From: Clostridia bacterium
GTDB taxonomy: Bacteria > Bacillota > Clostridia > Oscillospirales > CAG-272
DNA length: 13,932 nt
Assembly: GCA_017408535.1 (NCBI GenBank)
Contig: JAFQUL010000001.1
Span: 1-13,932, forward strand
Direction: 5' to 3'
Position 1 is the first letter of the stretch. Each line of letters starts with the position of its first letter. A program made the position numbers and the translations under genes. Under the pieces are notes generated by a model that was not told the origin of the DNA, ran no database searches, and saw only the letters and a list, made by a program, of their open reading frames with translations. Positions 13,783 to 13,932 of the stretch are shown here, one piece after another.

Positions 13783-13932
13783 TTAGAGAATATGATCTGT
13801 AATGCAATCGTACCAATGAACGTAGGTTGTGCCATTTACGATAAGCCTGTCATTTTCGGGCAACTGTTCGCTCCAAGGCTTCTTGTATCGGTCAATAGCC
13901 CAATCATCACGATTGTATCTGCGCCACAGAAT
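13783..13932 (-). CDS. Partial hypothetical protein (C-terminal 49 codons), runs off the window edge
   Basis: A - strand reading frame is open from the window end to a TAA at 13785-13783. It encodes 49 residues rich in Trp, Tyr, Arg and Asp, opening LWRRYNRDDWAIDRYKKPW and ending HWYDCITDHIL. I do not recognise the family. Support for it being real comes from the balanced, protein-like composition, the fully open frame and a correctly oriented terminator about 77 nt downstream. It is convergent with ribU. Start and function cannot be seen. Confidence 0.55.
   Translation of the reverse strand: MLWRRYNRDDWAIDRYKKPWSEQLPENDRLIVNGTTYVHWYDCITDHIL

Noticed and set aside
1..13932. CRISPR arrays, tRNA or rRNA genes, transposases, attachment sites
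   Set aside because: I looked on both strands and saw no regularly spaced direct repeats, no cloverleaf with CCA-type ends, no rRNA blocks and no transposase or integrase motifs.

Overview
The window looks like chromosomal DNA from an endospore-forming, low-to-mid GC Gram-positive bacterium of the Clostridia, most likely the Ruminococcus/Oscillospiraceae group. This is an inference. It rests on an alpha/beta-type small acid-soluble spore protein, an HPr with both His15 and Ser46, strong AGGAGG-type ribosome sites, sigma-A promoters with 17-bp spacers, and an FMN riboswitch in front of a RibU-type vitamin transporter. All complete genes lie on the + strand. Only a gene fragment at the right edge is on the - strand.

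Layout. (1) 15-2960: an O-antigen-ligase/polymerase-like membrane protein followed by two tandem DUF4330 single-pass proteins. This is probably the end of a surface-polysaccharide operon whose promoter lies outside the window. (2) 3018-6387: a sigma-A promoter, ptsH (HPr), a hairpin terminator whose T-run touches the uvrC ribosome site, then a tight uvrC-rsmD-coaD run (DNA repair, 16S rRNA methylation, coenzyme A synthesis). (3) 6416-9590: a promoter, ilvE (branched-chain aminotransferase), a TTG-started RluA-family pseudouridine synthase and a DUF3810 membrane protein with an HELAH metalloprotease motif. (4) 9722-11156: an extended -10 promoter, murA and a strong terminator. (5) 11297-11597: the SASP gene and a perfect 19-bp inverted repeat. 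(6) 11625-12665: a near-consensus promoter and a radical SAM enzyme with extra C-terminal cysteines. (7) 12675-13616: a consensus promoter, FMN riboswitch, expression-platform terminator, ribU and a probable terminator. (8) 13617-13932: a - strand terminator and the last 49 codons of an unrecognised - strand gene.

Most of the window is core housekeeping in short, separately promoted units. The less understood parts are the ligase/DUF4330 pair, the DUF3810 protein next to murA, and the radical SAM gene. I see no CRISPR array, tRNA, rRNA, transposase or clear phage module, and no convincing multi-gene novel system. The candidates for novelty are individual genes and regulatory arrangements, listed as findings.
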